From contig NZ_OZ035533.1 in assembly GCF_964033635.1 (NCBI RefSeq), positions 1,674,001 through 1,738,000 on the forward strand: a stretch of DNA of 64,000 bases. Direction: 5' to 3'. This stretch comes from Chitinophaga sp. MM2321 (GTDB taxonomy: Bacteria > Bacteroidota > Bacteroidia > Chitinophagales > Chitinophagaceae). The notes beneath the pieces were generated by a model. It worked only from the letters and a program-made list of their open reading frames with translations. It was not told the origin of the DNA and ran no database searches. A program made the translations under genes and the position numbers. Shown in pieces: positions 17,097 through 24,556 of this stretch (position 1 is its first letter; each line of letters starts with the position of its first letter).

Positions 17097-17825
17097 ATGA
17101 AACTGGATATACTGGCAATAGCTGTGCACCCGGACGATGTAGAACTGGGCTGTGCAGGGACTTTGATGGTGCATGCGCAACAAGGCATGAAAGTAGGCGT
17201 GGTAGACCTTACCCGCGGTGAACTGGGTACCCGTGGCACCCCCGAACTCCGCGCAGCGGAAGCACTGGCCGCCGCAAAGATCATGGGACTGGAAGTCAGG
17301 GAAAACCTCGGTCTCGCCGATGGCTTCTTCAGAAATGATACCACCGAACAAATGGCTATTATCACGGCTATACGAAAGTACCAGCCGGACATTGTACTGG
17401 CTAACGCTATGGATGACCGTCACCCGGATCATGGCCGCGCCGGCAAACTGATTGCCGACAGCTGCTTCCTGGCAGGGTTGAGGAAGGTGGAAACCACTGT
17501 AGACGGGCAGCTCCAACAGGCATGGCGCCCCCGGCAGGTATTCCATTTTCTCCAGGACCGCTACCATGAACCTGATTTCGTAGTGGATATTACCCCCGTT
17601 ATGGAAAAGAAACTGGAAGCTATCAAGGTTTTCAGCTCTCAATTCCTCGCTGCAAAAGACCATGAACCACAAACCTATATCTCCGGCGCCGGCTTCTTTG
17701 ACAGCGTTATATACCGCGCAAAAATGCTGGGTAAAATGGTAGGAGTGGAGTACGCTGAAGGCTATACGTCAGCAAAAATGATAGGCATCCGGAATTTTGC
17801 TGACCTGATTAATGAGGTTACCTGA
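17097..17825 (+). CDS. bshB1: Bacillithiol biosynthesis deacetylase BshB1
   Basis: 242-residue LmbE-family zinc deacetylase. It is predicted to remove the acetyl group from N-acetylglucosaminyl malate in bacillithiol synthesis. The zinc and catalytic motif H11-P-D13-D14 and the second motif H109-P-D111-H112 are both present, and the GELGTRGTPELRAAEA stretch (41-56) is characteristic of BshB1. Length is typical. bshA and bshC are not in the window. A YfiT/BstA-like gene at 2207 may use the same thiol. Confidence 0.92.
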   Translation: MKLDILAIAVHPDDVELGCAGTLMVHAQQGMKVGVVDLTRGELGTRGTPELRAAEALAAAKIMGLEVRENLGLADGFFRNDTTEQMAIITAIRKYQPDIVLANAMDDRHPDHGRAGKLIADSCFLAGLRKVETTVDGQLQQAWRPRQVFHFLQDRYHEPDFVVDITPVMEKKLEAIKVFSSQFLAAKDHEPQTYISGAGFFDSVIYRAKMLGKMVGVEYAEGYTSAKMIGIRNFADLINEVT

Positions 17826-17868
17826 CCTGGATTTTAGGATTAAATGGATTTACAGTTTACCACCTGGG

Positions 17869-17917
17869 TCCCGGGGTTAAAACCCCGGGTTACCGATATG
17901 CGGTCCCTCCGGGACCG
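17869..17917. repeat. REP-like palindromic element, copy 1
   Basis: Two adjacent GC-rich hairpins: CCCGGGGTT/AACCCCGGG (17870-17878 with 17881-17889) and CGGTCCC/GGGACCG (17901-17907 with 17911-17917). A divergent copy in the opposite orientation lies at 18103-18150. This inverted pairing is like BIME arrangements of REP sequences. The second hairpin is shared with the palindrome after glgB. Confidence 0.75.
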
Positions 17918-18102
17918 GTGTTTTGTTGCCCGGAACCGGAGACATGAATATATGCATTTATCAATACACTGGATTTATGCAATAAACCCAGCAATTAAAA
18001 ATCTGTTGAGCCCATAAACTGACATGGGGTAATGATACACCCTTGTAAATTCACGACAATCCGGTTACCTGTATTTCAATAAATGAACACTTCGCTTCGA
18101 TA

Positions 18103-18150
18103 TGGCCCGGAGGGCCAAAATATTGGTAGTCCTGGGTTTTAACCCAGGAC
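18103..18150. repeat. REP-like palindromic element, copy 2 (inverted)
   Basis: Two hairpins: TGGCCC/GGGCCA (18103-18108 with 18112-18117) and GTCCTGGGTT/AACCCAGGAC (18129-18138 with 18141-18150). The reverse complement aligns with copy 1 through a shared GGTTAAAACC centre and a matching spacing to the second hairpin, with compensating changes in both stems. The 185 nt between the copies hold nothing I recognise. Confidence 0.72.
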
Positions 18151-18152
18151 AG

Positions 18153-18266
18153 TGTGTAAAATGTGTCCTAACGGTAGGGATTGAAGATGGGGAAATAATT
18201 ACGATCCACAGCGATGATATTCCGGCTTGGGTAGATACATATGTTTTGCAGAAACTGGGCGTCTAA
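18153..18266 (+). pseudogene. Possible gene remnant (C-terminal fragment)
   Basis: A reading frame immediately after REP-like copy 2 encodes about 37 codons ending in a protein-like C-terminus (GEIITIHSDDIPAWVDTYVL and then a stop at 18264-18266). It has no plausible start of its own and runs back into the REP element. It looks like the tail of a gene whose front was lost. I cannot name the parent family, and it may be chance. Confidence 0.28.
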
Positions 18267-18429
18267 TTTTTACCTTTGGCAAATGCCAATGATTTTCTGC
18301 TATTAATCCCGTATTTTATATCTAGTATCTACGCTTATCTTACCACCGCATTCCGTCCCGCACCAGTACGCATCAAATCATCCTAAAAATCACCTTTAGG
18401 ACAATATTTTTCTTATTATCTTGTCTTAC

Positions 18430-19335
18430 ATGAAAAGTACACTATCCATTCTTCTCCTGGTTTTGGTGTCTATTGTTGCACAAGCCCAGAAAACCGATAA
18501 ACGTTTATCTGCTATTTTAAGCCCGATGCTGGCGGCCCATCACGGGCAGGCCGGTGTGTATGTGCATAATCTGAAAACGGGCAGCACGGTGGCTATAAAT
18601 GCCGATAGCGTGTTTCCAACGGCCAGTATGATTAAGATGACGATCCTGGTGGGGATTTTCAATAAAATAGCGAAAGGAGAGTTGCAATACAGGCAGATGC
18701 TGACTTACAGGGATTCCTTATTGTATGCAGGAGAGGATTTGCTCGGATCTTTTAAGGATAGTCAGCAGATTGCGCTGGACAGGGCTATGATGCTGATGCT
18801 GACGATGAGCGATAATACCGCGAGCCTTTGGCTACAGGGACTGGCCGGTGGTGGCGTGCAAATCAATCAGTGGTTGCAGGATAATGGATTTGAACATACC
18901 CGCGTTAATTCGCGCACAGCAGGGCGGGAAGCTAACCGGAAAGAATTCGGATGGGGACAAACAAGTCCGCGTGAAATGGCGCACCTGATGGAGATGATTT
19001 ATAAGGGAGAAGTGAGCAGCAAAGCGGCGAGTGAACGGATGTACCGCAACCTTACCCGAAACTACTGGGATACCGAAGGATTGCTGATGGTACCACCAAA
19101 CATACGCACAGCCTGTAAAAATGGCGCGGTGGATGAATCCAGGTCAGAAGTGATGATGGTAAATGCGCCGCATGGCGACTATGTATATTGCATTATTACA
19201 AAAAACAATGCGGATCAACGATGGACAAGGGAAAATGAAGCCTGGCAATTATTGCGGAACGTGGGTGCGGCACTTTGGCATTATTATGAACCGAAAAGCA
19301 AATGGAAACCCGACCCCGGAGTGGGGCAATTCTGA
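18430..19335 (+). CDS. Class A beta-lactamase-like serine hydrolase
   Basis: 301-residue protein with a signal peptide ending in QAQ (residue 20). The penicillin-binding fold motifs are S66-x2-K69, S127-D-N129, and K230-N-G232 in place of the usual KTG. The glutamate of class A beta-lactamases could lie in the REANRKEFG stretch (166-174). This is the 'beta-lactamase 2' type common in Bacteroidota, which may act on peptidoglycan peptides or beta-lactams; resistance activity should not be assumed. An in-frame TTG lies three codons upstream, but ATG 18430 gives the better signal peptide. No terminator is visible after it. Confidence 0.83.
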   Translation: MKSTLSILLLVLVSIVAQAQKTDKRLSAILSPMLAAHHGQAGVYVHNLKTGSTVAINADSVFPTASMIKMTILVGIFNKIAKGELQYRQMLTYRDSLLYAGEDLLGSFKDSQQIALDRAMMLMLTMSDNTASLWLQGLAGGGVQINQWLQDNGFEHTRVNSRTAGREANRKEFGWGQTSPREMAHLMEMIYKGEVSSKAASERMYRNLTRNYWDTEGLLMVPPNIRTACKNGAVDESRSEVMMVNAPHGDYVYCIITKNNADQRWTRENEAWQLLRNVGAALWHYYEPKSKWKPDPGVGQF

Positions 19336-19361
19336 TCGGCACAATGGGAACCGGCTAAACA

Positions 19362-19487
19362 CTAGATGAACAGATCTCGGGTAGCGTCAAATTCATCCTG
19401 TTTGATGATGCTGTTTTTTATAAACGGAATCAAAGCTAGTCCAATCGTTATAACCACCAGTAGCAAGTATTTTTTTTTCATTTCCAT
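19362..19487 (-). CDS. Small single-pass membrane protein, 41 aa
   Basis: An ATG at 19487 (or an in-frame ATG two codons later) opens a frame of 41 residues. It has a short basic start (KKK), one hydrophobic helix (YLLLVVITIGLALIPF) and a polar acidic tail. I do not recognise a family. It lies in an otherwise empty 420-bp gap, antisense in direction to both neighbours. The same lysine/helix/polar-tail design occurs in three other small ORFs of this window. Confidence 0.5.
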   Translation of the reverse strand: MEMKKKYLLLVVITIGLALIPFIKNSIIKQDEFDATRDLFI

Positions 19488-19670
19488 TCGATTTTAATTC
19501 TATCCGCTTATATAACTAAATAGTGTGCCAAATTGTTACAGAAATAGCATGAAAATGTTAACTCCGGGATAATTTTTTTGATTATATGCAGCGTTTCCCC
19601 CAATACCCCTCTCATCGCGGTATAAAAGCATATATATAGAGAATCTCAATGCCACATTTCCAAAAATCTA

Positions 19671-19702
19671 TTTGATTACTAATGAATGTAGGGTGATCTT
19701 TG
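19671..19702 (+). promoter_or_regulatory. Bacteroidota-type promoter for ahpC
   Basis: TTTG (19671-19674), a 19-nt spacer and TGATCTTTG (19694-19702) match the phylum pattern TTTG-N19-TAnnTTTG closely, with one deviation in the -7 box. The transcript would start near 19708, leaving a leader of about 45 nt before the ahpC ATG. I see no OxyR-type site by eye. Confidence 0.6.
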
Positions 19703-19755
19703 CGGCGGCAATTACAAGTATTAGCTTGTCTGTAAATTAAAAATCGAATAGTATT

Positions 19756-20310
19756 ATGAAAAATGTTATTTTATCCGTAGGGTCAGAATTTCCCGAATTC
19801 AAAAAAACGGCTGTAGTTTCTATCGAAAAAGGCAAAGAATTTTATGAACTATCTTCAGAAGAACTGAAAAATTCTGGTAAATGGATGGTTATGTTCTGGT
19901 GGCCTAAGGATTTTACATTCGTATGTCCAACTGAAATAGCTGAATTTAATAAACACGCACAGGATTTCACCGACCGCGATGCTGTCCTGATCGGTGCTTC
20001 AACTGACAGTGAATTTGTACACGCAGCCTGGAGAAGAGATCACGAAGACCTCCGTGGCTTACAGTTCCCTATGCTGGCTGATACATCCAAATCCCTGGCT
20101 ACTGAACTGGGTATCCTGGAAGCAAATGAAAAAGTAGCTTACCGTGCCACTTATATCGTAGATCCACAAGGTATTGTACGTTGGGTTTCCCTGTACGACC
20201 TGTCTGTTGGCCGTAGCGTGAAAGAAGTGCTGCGCGTACTGGATGCACTGCAGACAGATGAGCTGTGCCCCTGCAACTGGACCAAGGGCGAAGCAACGCT
20301 CTCGGCTTAG
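19756..20310 (+). CDS. ahpC: Alkyl hydroperoxide reductase AhpC (AhpD-coupled type)
   Basis: 184-residue typical 2-Cys peroxiredoxin that reduces hydrogen peroxide and organic peroxides. The peroxidatic cysteine is C57 in FVCPTE. The C-terminus has C171-P-C173, a pair of cysteines spaced like those of mycobacterial AhpC (ELCxCNW) rather than the single resolving cysteine of enterobacterial AhpC. That layout goes with reduction by AhpD instead of AhpF. An ahpD gene follows 161 nt downstream, separated by inverted-repeat copy E. Confidence 0.93.
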   Translation: MKNVILSVGSEFPEFKKTAVVSIEKGKEFYELSSEELKNSGKWMVMFWWPKDFTFVCPTEIAEFNKHAQDFTDRDAVLIGASTDSEFVHAAWRRDHEDLRGLQFPMLADTSKSLATELGILEANEKVAYRATYIVDPQGIVRWVSLYDLSVGRSVKEVLRVLDALQTDELCPCNWTKGEATLSA

Positions 20311-20322
20311 TCATTTTTTATG

Positions 20323-20451
20323 TAGAGATTTACGAATTTAGAGATTTAGGGATTTTGAGATTTAAAATGCAGCGGAGGTTATGCGTATGTTGTTATCTCC
20401 GCTGTATTTCAAATCTCAAAATCCCTAAATCTCTAAATTCGTAAATCTCTA
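20323..20451. repeat. Long intergenic inverted repeat, copy E (core-bearing)
   Basis: A 57-bp stem (20323-20379 with 20395-20451) has only about three imperfect positions, two of which can form wobble pairs in one strand's RNA. The loop is 15 nt. The arms are runs of words such as AGAGATTT and ACGAATTT, and the core GCAGCGGAG lies next to the loop. It fills the ahpC-ahpD gap, 12 nt from the ahpC stop and 20 nt from the ahpD start. Confidence 0.93.
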
Positions 20452-20471
20452 AATTCCTAAATATTCATATT

Positions 20472-21059
20472 ATGTTTGCAAGTACTAATCAGGATACGGC
20501 TGTTCAATTGCTGGAAACTGTAGGGTTGGCTGATACGGAATTGTCAGCACGCTTACGGTTGCTCGCCGATACGGACGCGCGTTACCTGAAGGATATTAAG
20601 ATAAATGTTACTAATTCTCTTGGAGCAGCTACGCTGACCAGGAAAGAAGCTTACCTGATCGGGGTGGCAGTGGCGGTAAACGAAAAGCAGGCAGCGTTGC
20701 AGGCTTCTTTCGAAAAGCTGGCTACCCAGGAAGGCGCCAATGAAAAGGAAATTGCGGAAGTGATCAGTTGTACCTCGCTCATGAATGCCAATAACGTGTA
20801 TTATCGTTTCAGGCATTTTGTGAACAAGGAATTTTATACAGCTACACCCGCAGGTATCCGGATGAGCATTATGGCAAACCCGGTAACAGGGAAAGAATTT
20901 TTTGAGCTGTTGAGCCTGGTGGTGTCTGCACTGAATGGCTGTGAAATGTGTGTTACTTCACACGAAGAAGCACTGTTGAAACATGGAACTGATCAGCAAA
21001 GAGTGCTGGAAGCGGTAAGATTAGGAGCTGTTTTGCGTAGTTTGATCGTTTTATTATAA
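20472..21059 (+). CDS. ahpD: Alkylhydroperoxidase AhpD / carboxymuconolactone decarboxylase family
   Basis: 195-residue helical protein with the AhpD active site E-x-C motif: C157-E-M-C160 followed by V-T-S-H164-E. These match the relay cysteines and histidine of mycobacterial AhpD, which passes electrons to AhpC from a lipoylated partner. Its place directly behind an AhpC carrying the matching C-terminal cysteine pair supports this role. Length is typical. Confidence 0.9.
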   Translation: MFASTNQDTAVQLLETVGLADTELSARLRLLADTDARYLKDIKINVTNSLGAATLTRKEAYLIGVAVAVNEKQAALQASFEKLATQEGANEKEIAEVISCTSLMNANNVYYRFRHFVNKEFYTATPAGIRMSIMANPVTGKEFFELLSLVVSALNGCEMCVTSHEEALLKHGTDQQRVLEAVRLGAVLRSLIVLL

Positions 21060-21200
21060 AAAAATATACCTCATTCAGACAGATGGAAATTTGTCTCATA
21101 ATTAATTGATTATCATTAATTTGCATTGTGTTTGTTTTTTAACGGAGAACTATTATAAATGAGTTTTAACGGATTATGTTAATAACTTCATTTAATAATA

Positions 21201-21232
21201 TTTGCAAAATCCACAAAAAAATTGGACTTTTG
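21201..21232 (+). promoter_or_regulatory. Candidate promoter for the rpmB-rpmG operon
   Basis: TTTG (21201-21204) is followed after 20 nt by GACTTTTG (21225-21232), a 7-of-8 match to the -7 box. The start of transcription would fall about 15 nt before the rpmB ATG. The 190 bp between ahpD and rpmB are AT-rich and hold nothing else I can identify. Confidence 0.5.
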
Positions 21233-21252
21233 CATTCCTAAATTTTTAGATC

Positions 21253-21489
21253 ATGGCAAGAGTATGTCAGGTGACAGGAAAGAAGCCGATTACAGGTCAC
21301 CATGTTTCCTTCTCCAATATTAAGACAAAGAGAAGGTTTCTGCCCAACCTGCAGAAAAAGCGTTTTTTCCTGGCGGAAGAAGACAAGTGGATATCTTTAA
21401 AAGTATCTGCTGATGGAATAAGAACCATCAACAAAAGAGGTTTGTATGCAGTAGTCAAAGAATTGCGTGCAGCTGGTACGGTAATTTAA
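21253..21489 (+). CDS. rpmB: 50S ribosomal protein L28
   Basis: 78-residue L28 with the conserved start [11 protein letters not shown] and the [20 protein letters not shown] block. It lacks the second pair of cysteines, so it is the zinc-free form. It is the first of three ribosome-linked genes (L28, L33, DUF4295), an order typical of Bacteroidota. Confidence 0.97.
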   Translation: MARVCQVTGKKPITGHHVSFSNIKTKRRFLPNLQKKRFFLAEEDKWISLKVSADGIRTINKRGLYAVVKELRAAGTVI

Positions 21490-21520
21490 TTCTAAAGACT
21501 CACTTAATTTGTAATACACA

Positions 21521-21703
21521 ATGGCAAAAAAAGGTAATAGAGTACAGGTAATTCTGGAATGCACAGAGCACAAAAACTCTGGTCAGCCCGGAACTTCCCG
21601 CTACATCTCTAACAAGAATAAGAAGAATACTCCTGAACGTCTGGAGTTGAAAAAGTACAATCCTATTTTAAGGAAAGTTACTGTACACAAAGAAATTAAA
21701 TAA
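21521..21703 (+). CDS. rpmG: 50S ribosomal protein L33
   Basis: 60-residue L33 ([11 protein letters not shown], then [20 protein letters not shown]). Only one cysteine is present (C14), so the zinc ribbon of some L33 paralogues is absent. It starts 31 nt after rpmB. Confidence 0.96.
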   Translation: MAKKGNRVQVILECTEHKNSGQPGTSRYISNKNKKNTPERLELKKYNPILRKVTVHKEIK

Positions 21704-21716
21704 GTAAATTGTTGAT

Positions 21717-21756
21717 GGTTACTGGCTGTTTTGCATAGCCAAATAGCCATTAGACC
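21717..21756. repeat. Short degenerate inverted repeat between rpmG and the DUF4295 gene
   Basis: GGTTACTGGCTGTTTT (21717-21732) and AAATAGCCATTAGACC (21741-21756) are imperfect complements. The words resemble those of copy G (AGCCATTAG). This is probably a small, worn relative of the long inverted-repeat family. Confidence 0.4.
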
Positions 21757-21775
21757 ATAAAAACAATAGAATAAA

Positions 21776-21946
21776 ATGGCAAAAGCAGCAAAAACCGCGA
21801 TCAAGAAAGACGCAAAATCAGCCGCAGAAGCGAAGGTTTGGACTAAAGTGATTAAGGCTGTGCGTTCTCCGAAAACCGGTGCATATACCTTTAAAGAGGC
21901 TATCGTGCACAAGGATAAAGTTCAGGAGCACATTAACCAAAAGTAA
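21776..21946 (+). CDS. DUF4295 small ribosome-associated protein
   Basis: 56-residue, very basic protein (start MAKAAKTAIKK, centre VIKAVRSPKTGAYTFKEAIV). It matches DUF4295, a short family found next to rpmB-rpmG throughout Bacteroidota and regarded as a ribosome-linked protein. It lies 72 nt behind rpmG and is followed by a terminator, so it closes the operon. Confidence 0.88.
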   Translation: MAKAAKTAIKKDAKSAAEAKVWTKVIKAVRSPKTGAYTFKEAIVHKDKVQEHINQK

Positions 21947-21973
21947 TTCGGCTTTACTAAATAATACTGAAAG

Positions 21974-22001
21974 GCTGTCCCGTTAAACGGACAGCTTTTT
22001 G
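21974..22001 (+). terminator. Intrinsic terminator after the rpmB-rpmG-DUF4295 operon
   Basis: A 7-bp GC-rich stem (GCTGTCC 21974-21980 with GGACAGC 21989-21995) is followed by TTTTT. It lies 27 nt after the DUF4295 stop. Confidence 0.8.
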
Positions 22002-22126
22002 TGTTGATACCCCTCATGTCTGGCCACGCTGCACTCCCTGCGGCCGTACCAACAGGAGCACCAAGCACGGACTGAACCTTCACCTCTTTGCGCTGCTGCG
22101 CGAGTTTCTTAACACAAAAGATGTAC

Positions 22127-22158
22127 TTTAGCAACTTGTTTGGAACAAGGTTGCTAAA
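22127..22158. repeat. Hairpin upstream of ftsY
   Basis: TTTAGCAAC (22127-22135) pairs with GTTGCTAAA (22150-22158), and an inner TTGTT pairs with AACAA with one bulged base. No T tract follows, so it is not an obvious terminator. It lies about 65 nt before the ftsY ATG in the ftsY leader region. The remaining bases between the upstream terminator and here contain nothing I recognise. Confidence 0.45.
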
Positions 22159-22221
22159 GGGCAGCCGGATAACTGAAAAAAAGACCGGAGTCATAGCACT
22201 CCGTACCCAATTAAACTAACT

Positions 22222-23184
22222 ATGAGCTTTTTCAATAAACTATTTTCCAGGGAAAAGAAGGAAAGTCTCGACCAGGGCTTACAGAAGACCAAAGACAACT
22301 TCCTGAGTAAAATAGGACGTGCCATTGCTGGTAAGTCGACCGTTGATACCGAGGTGTTGGATAACCTGGAAGATGCCCTGGTATCTGCTGATGTAGGTGT
22401 GGAAACTACCGTGAAGATCATTGACCGCATAGAACAACGGGTGGCCAAAGACAAATACCTTGGCACCAGCGAGTTAAACAGAATGTTGCAGGAAGAGATC
22501 GCAACGATCCTGGTAGATGCGCCTGATAGCGGTTTCCGTGACTTTGACGTGCCGGCTGGTAAAAAACCTTATGTAATCATGGTGGTAGGTGTGAATGGTG
22601 TTGGTAAAACAACCACCATCGGCAAACTGGCCTATAACTTTAAGAAAGCGGGTAAGTCTGTTTTACTGGGGGCTGCGGATACCTTCCGCGCCGCCGCGGT
22701 GGATCAGCTTACTATCTGGAGCGAAAGGGCGGGCGTGCCTATTGTGAAGCAACAGATGGGGTCCGATCCCGGCGCTGTAGCTTTTGATACCGTGCAGAGC
22801 GGCGCCGCCAGGGATGTAGATGTGATCATTATTGATACGGCTGGCCGCCTCCACAATAAACTGCATTTGATGGAAGAGCTGGGCAAGATCAAAAGGGTGA
22901 TGAAGAAAGTGATTCCTGATGCCCCCCATGAAGTATTGCTGGTACTGGATGGTTCTACCGGACAGAATGCTGTTGAACAGGCACGTCAGTTTACAGCTGC
23001 TACCGAAGTAACAGCGATGGCGATCACAAAACTGGATGGTACCGCGAAGGGTGGCGTAGTACTGGCCATTGCCAATCAGTTCAAAATACCGGTAAAATAT
23101 ATTGGTATTGGTGAGAAAATGGAAGATTTACAGGTGTTTAATAAAGAAGCTTTTGTTGATTCGTTATTTAGTCTAAATAGCTGA
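22222..23184 (+). CDS. ftsY: Signal recognition particle receptor FtsY
   Basis: 320-residue SRP receptor GTPase that docks SRP-ribosome complexes at the inner membrane. It has a short charged N-terminus (about 1-30), an N domain, and a G domain with GVNGVGKT at 123-130, DTFRAAA at 153-159, DTAGR at about 210-214 and TKLDGTAKGG further on. The long acidic A domain of E. coli FtsY is absent, as is usual in this phylum. A strong terminator follows. Confidence 0.96.
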   Translation: MSFFNKLFSREKKESLDQGLQKTKDNFLSKIGRAIAGKSTVDTEVLDNLEDALVSADVGVETTVKIIDRIEQRVAKDKYLGTSELNRMLQEEIATILVDAPDSGFRDFDVPAGKKPYVIMVVGVNGVGKTTTIGKLAYNFKKAGKSVLLGAADTFRAAAVDQLTIWSERAGVPIVKQQMGSDPGAVAFDTVQSGAARDVDVIIIDTAGRLHNKLHLMEELGKIKRVMKKVIPDAPHEVLLVLDGSTGQNAVEQARQFTAATEVTAMAITKLDGTAKGGVVLAIANQFKIPVKYIGIGEKMEDLQVFNKEAFVDSLFSLNS

Positions 23185-23256
23185 TCTTTAAAATAATATG
23201 TGGGTTATTTGATGTATTGGATTACATCTACCTATAATTTTACTTTAAGTAAATTC

Positions 23257-23297
23257 AATATCCGGATGTTTTTATAGCATCCGGATATTTTTTTTTG
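23257..23297 (+). terminator. Intrinsic terminator after ftsY
   Basis: A perfect 12-bp stem (23257-23268 with 23278-23289) with a 9-nt loop runs into a T tract of nine bases. Confidence 0.9.
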
Positions 23298-23395
23298 AAA
23301 AGCGTGGCACTGTTTTTTCGGTTATTACGTTTATAATCTGCATTTATTACATTTGAATTGTAGTATCTTTCCATAGCTTTTAACAATTCGAACTT

Positions 23396-24274
23396 ATGAT
23401 TATAAAAAACATAGACCGAGTTGAAGACATCACACCTGAGGAATTCCGCAAAAATTATTACCAACCACGCAAACCCGTCATTATTTCAGCAGCTGGACTT
23501 AGTAAAAACTGGCCGGCTTATGATAAATGGAACTGGGATTATTTCAAATCAATAGTAGGAGACAAACAAGTAGGCGTTTATAACAATGAGCGCGCAGGGG
23601 CCAATACGCTGGTGAACGGAGCGGATGATTATATTGCTTTTGGGGACTACATTGATATGATCCGGCAGGGGCCGGTTAAGCTACGCATCTTTTTATTCAA
23701 CATTTTCCAGCATGCTCCGCAGCTTGCACAGGATATTGTGTGGCCGGACGAGCTGTCCTCCGGCTTCCTGAAAAAGTATCCCATGCTGTTTGTTGGCGGA
23801 GCCGGGTCGGTAGCGCATATGCATTACGATATCGACTTGTCGCACATCTTCCATACACAATTTCTTGGCCGCAAACGGGTGCTGTTGCTGGAAAACAACC
23901 AGTCGCCCTTTATTTACCGCATGCCTTTCACGGTGGAAAGCGCGGCTACGTTTGTAAACTGGCATGAATACCTCGATACCGAACACTTCCCCGCACTGAA
24001 CCATGCGCGTGGCTACACGGCGATCCTGGAACATGGGGATATGATGTTTATGCCGGCAGGCTATTGGCACCACATGGAATACCTGGATGGCGGTTTTGCC
24101 ATGAGCCTCCGGGCAATGGACCCAACGCTGACTGGTAAACTGAATGGTCTTTATCATCTCGTAGGACTCAGGGGAATGAACAACCTGATGATTAAAGTAG
24201 CGCCGGAATGGTGGTATCATTATAAACGTAAACTGGCGCGCAAACGCGCAGAAAAAGCCCTCCAGAATATTTAG
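23396..24274 (+). CDS. Cupin-like (JmjC/cupin_8) Fe(II)/2-oxoglutarate oxygenase candidate
   Basis: 292-residue protein of the cupin_8 (JmjC-like) family. The iron-binding HxD is H143-Y-D145 in the AHMHYDIDLSH stretch, with the distal histidine likely H225 or H226 in AGYWHHMEYL. Bacterial members hydroxylate proteins or small molecules; the substrate is unknown. A basic C-terminal tail (KRKLARKRAEKAL) ends the protein. Its stop codon lies inside the left arm of inverted-repeat copy F. Confidence 0.83.
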   Translation: MIIKNIDRVEDITPEEFRKNYYQPRKPVIISAAGLSKNWPAYDKWNWDYFKSIVGDKQVGVYNNERAGANTLVNGADDYIAFGDYIDMIRQGPVKLRIFLFNIFQHAPQLAQDIVWPDELSSGFLKKYPMLFVGGAGSVAHMHYDIDLSHIFHTQFLGRKRVLLLENNQSPFIYRMPFTVESAATFVNWHEYLDTEHFPALNHARGYTAILEHGDMMFMPAGYWHHMEYLDGGFAMSLRAMDPTLTGKLNGLYHLVGLRGMNNLMIKVAPEWWYHYKRKLARKRAEKALQNI

Positions 24275-24370
24275 ATATCTGGCTATTTTATTATTTGAAT
24301 GTTTTGCGGTATAGAAAACCACCGTGTTGAAATAAAATATCCAAATAATAAAATAATCAAATGTCTAAAT
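24269..24370. repeat. Long intergenic inverted repeat, copy F (imperfect)
   Basis: The arms 24269-24305 and 24334-24370 match at about 31 of 37 positions, and every difference is a transition. The left arm overlaps the stop codon (24272-24274) of the cupin-like gene. The core is absent. Confidence 0.72.
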
Positions 24371-24410
24371 GAAGTCTTATCTTTAATTTCATAATTATCA
24401 TTTCTTTCAC

Positions 24411-24418
24411 TACCTTTG
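24411..24418 (+). promoter_or_regulatory. -7 promoter box for rimO
   Basis: TACCTTTG followed by CACC matches TAnnTTTG exactly. A weak TTTC lies about 20 nt upstream. Transcription would start near 24425, giving a leader of about 130 nt before the preferred rimO start. Confidence 0.5.
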
Positions 24419-24556
24419 CACCTTCCTTATTCAACCCCCACTAAGGCTCAAGTCACGTACAGTAAGTCTGCTGTTATTACAATATAGTGTCTGTGTGTCT
24501 TCGTGGCGGTAAGCGGATCAGAGATTATCTGGCCGCATGCGCTAAAACATTCGCCC

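Noticed and set aside
20323..20451. Repeated 8-nt words read as a possible CRISPR or tandem repeat array
   Set aside because: The words are not separated by spacers of constant length, and the two halves are mirror images, so it is a hairpin rather than an array.
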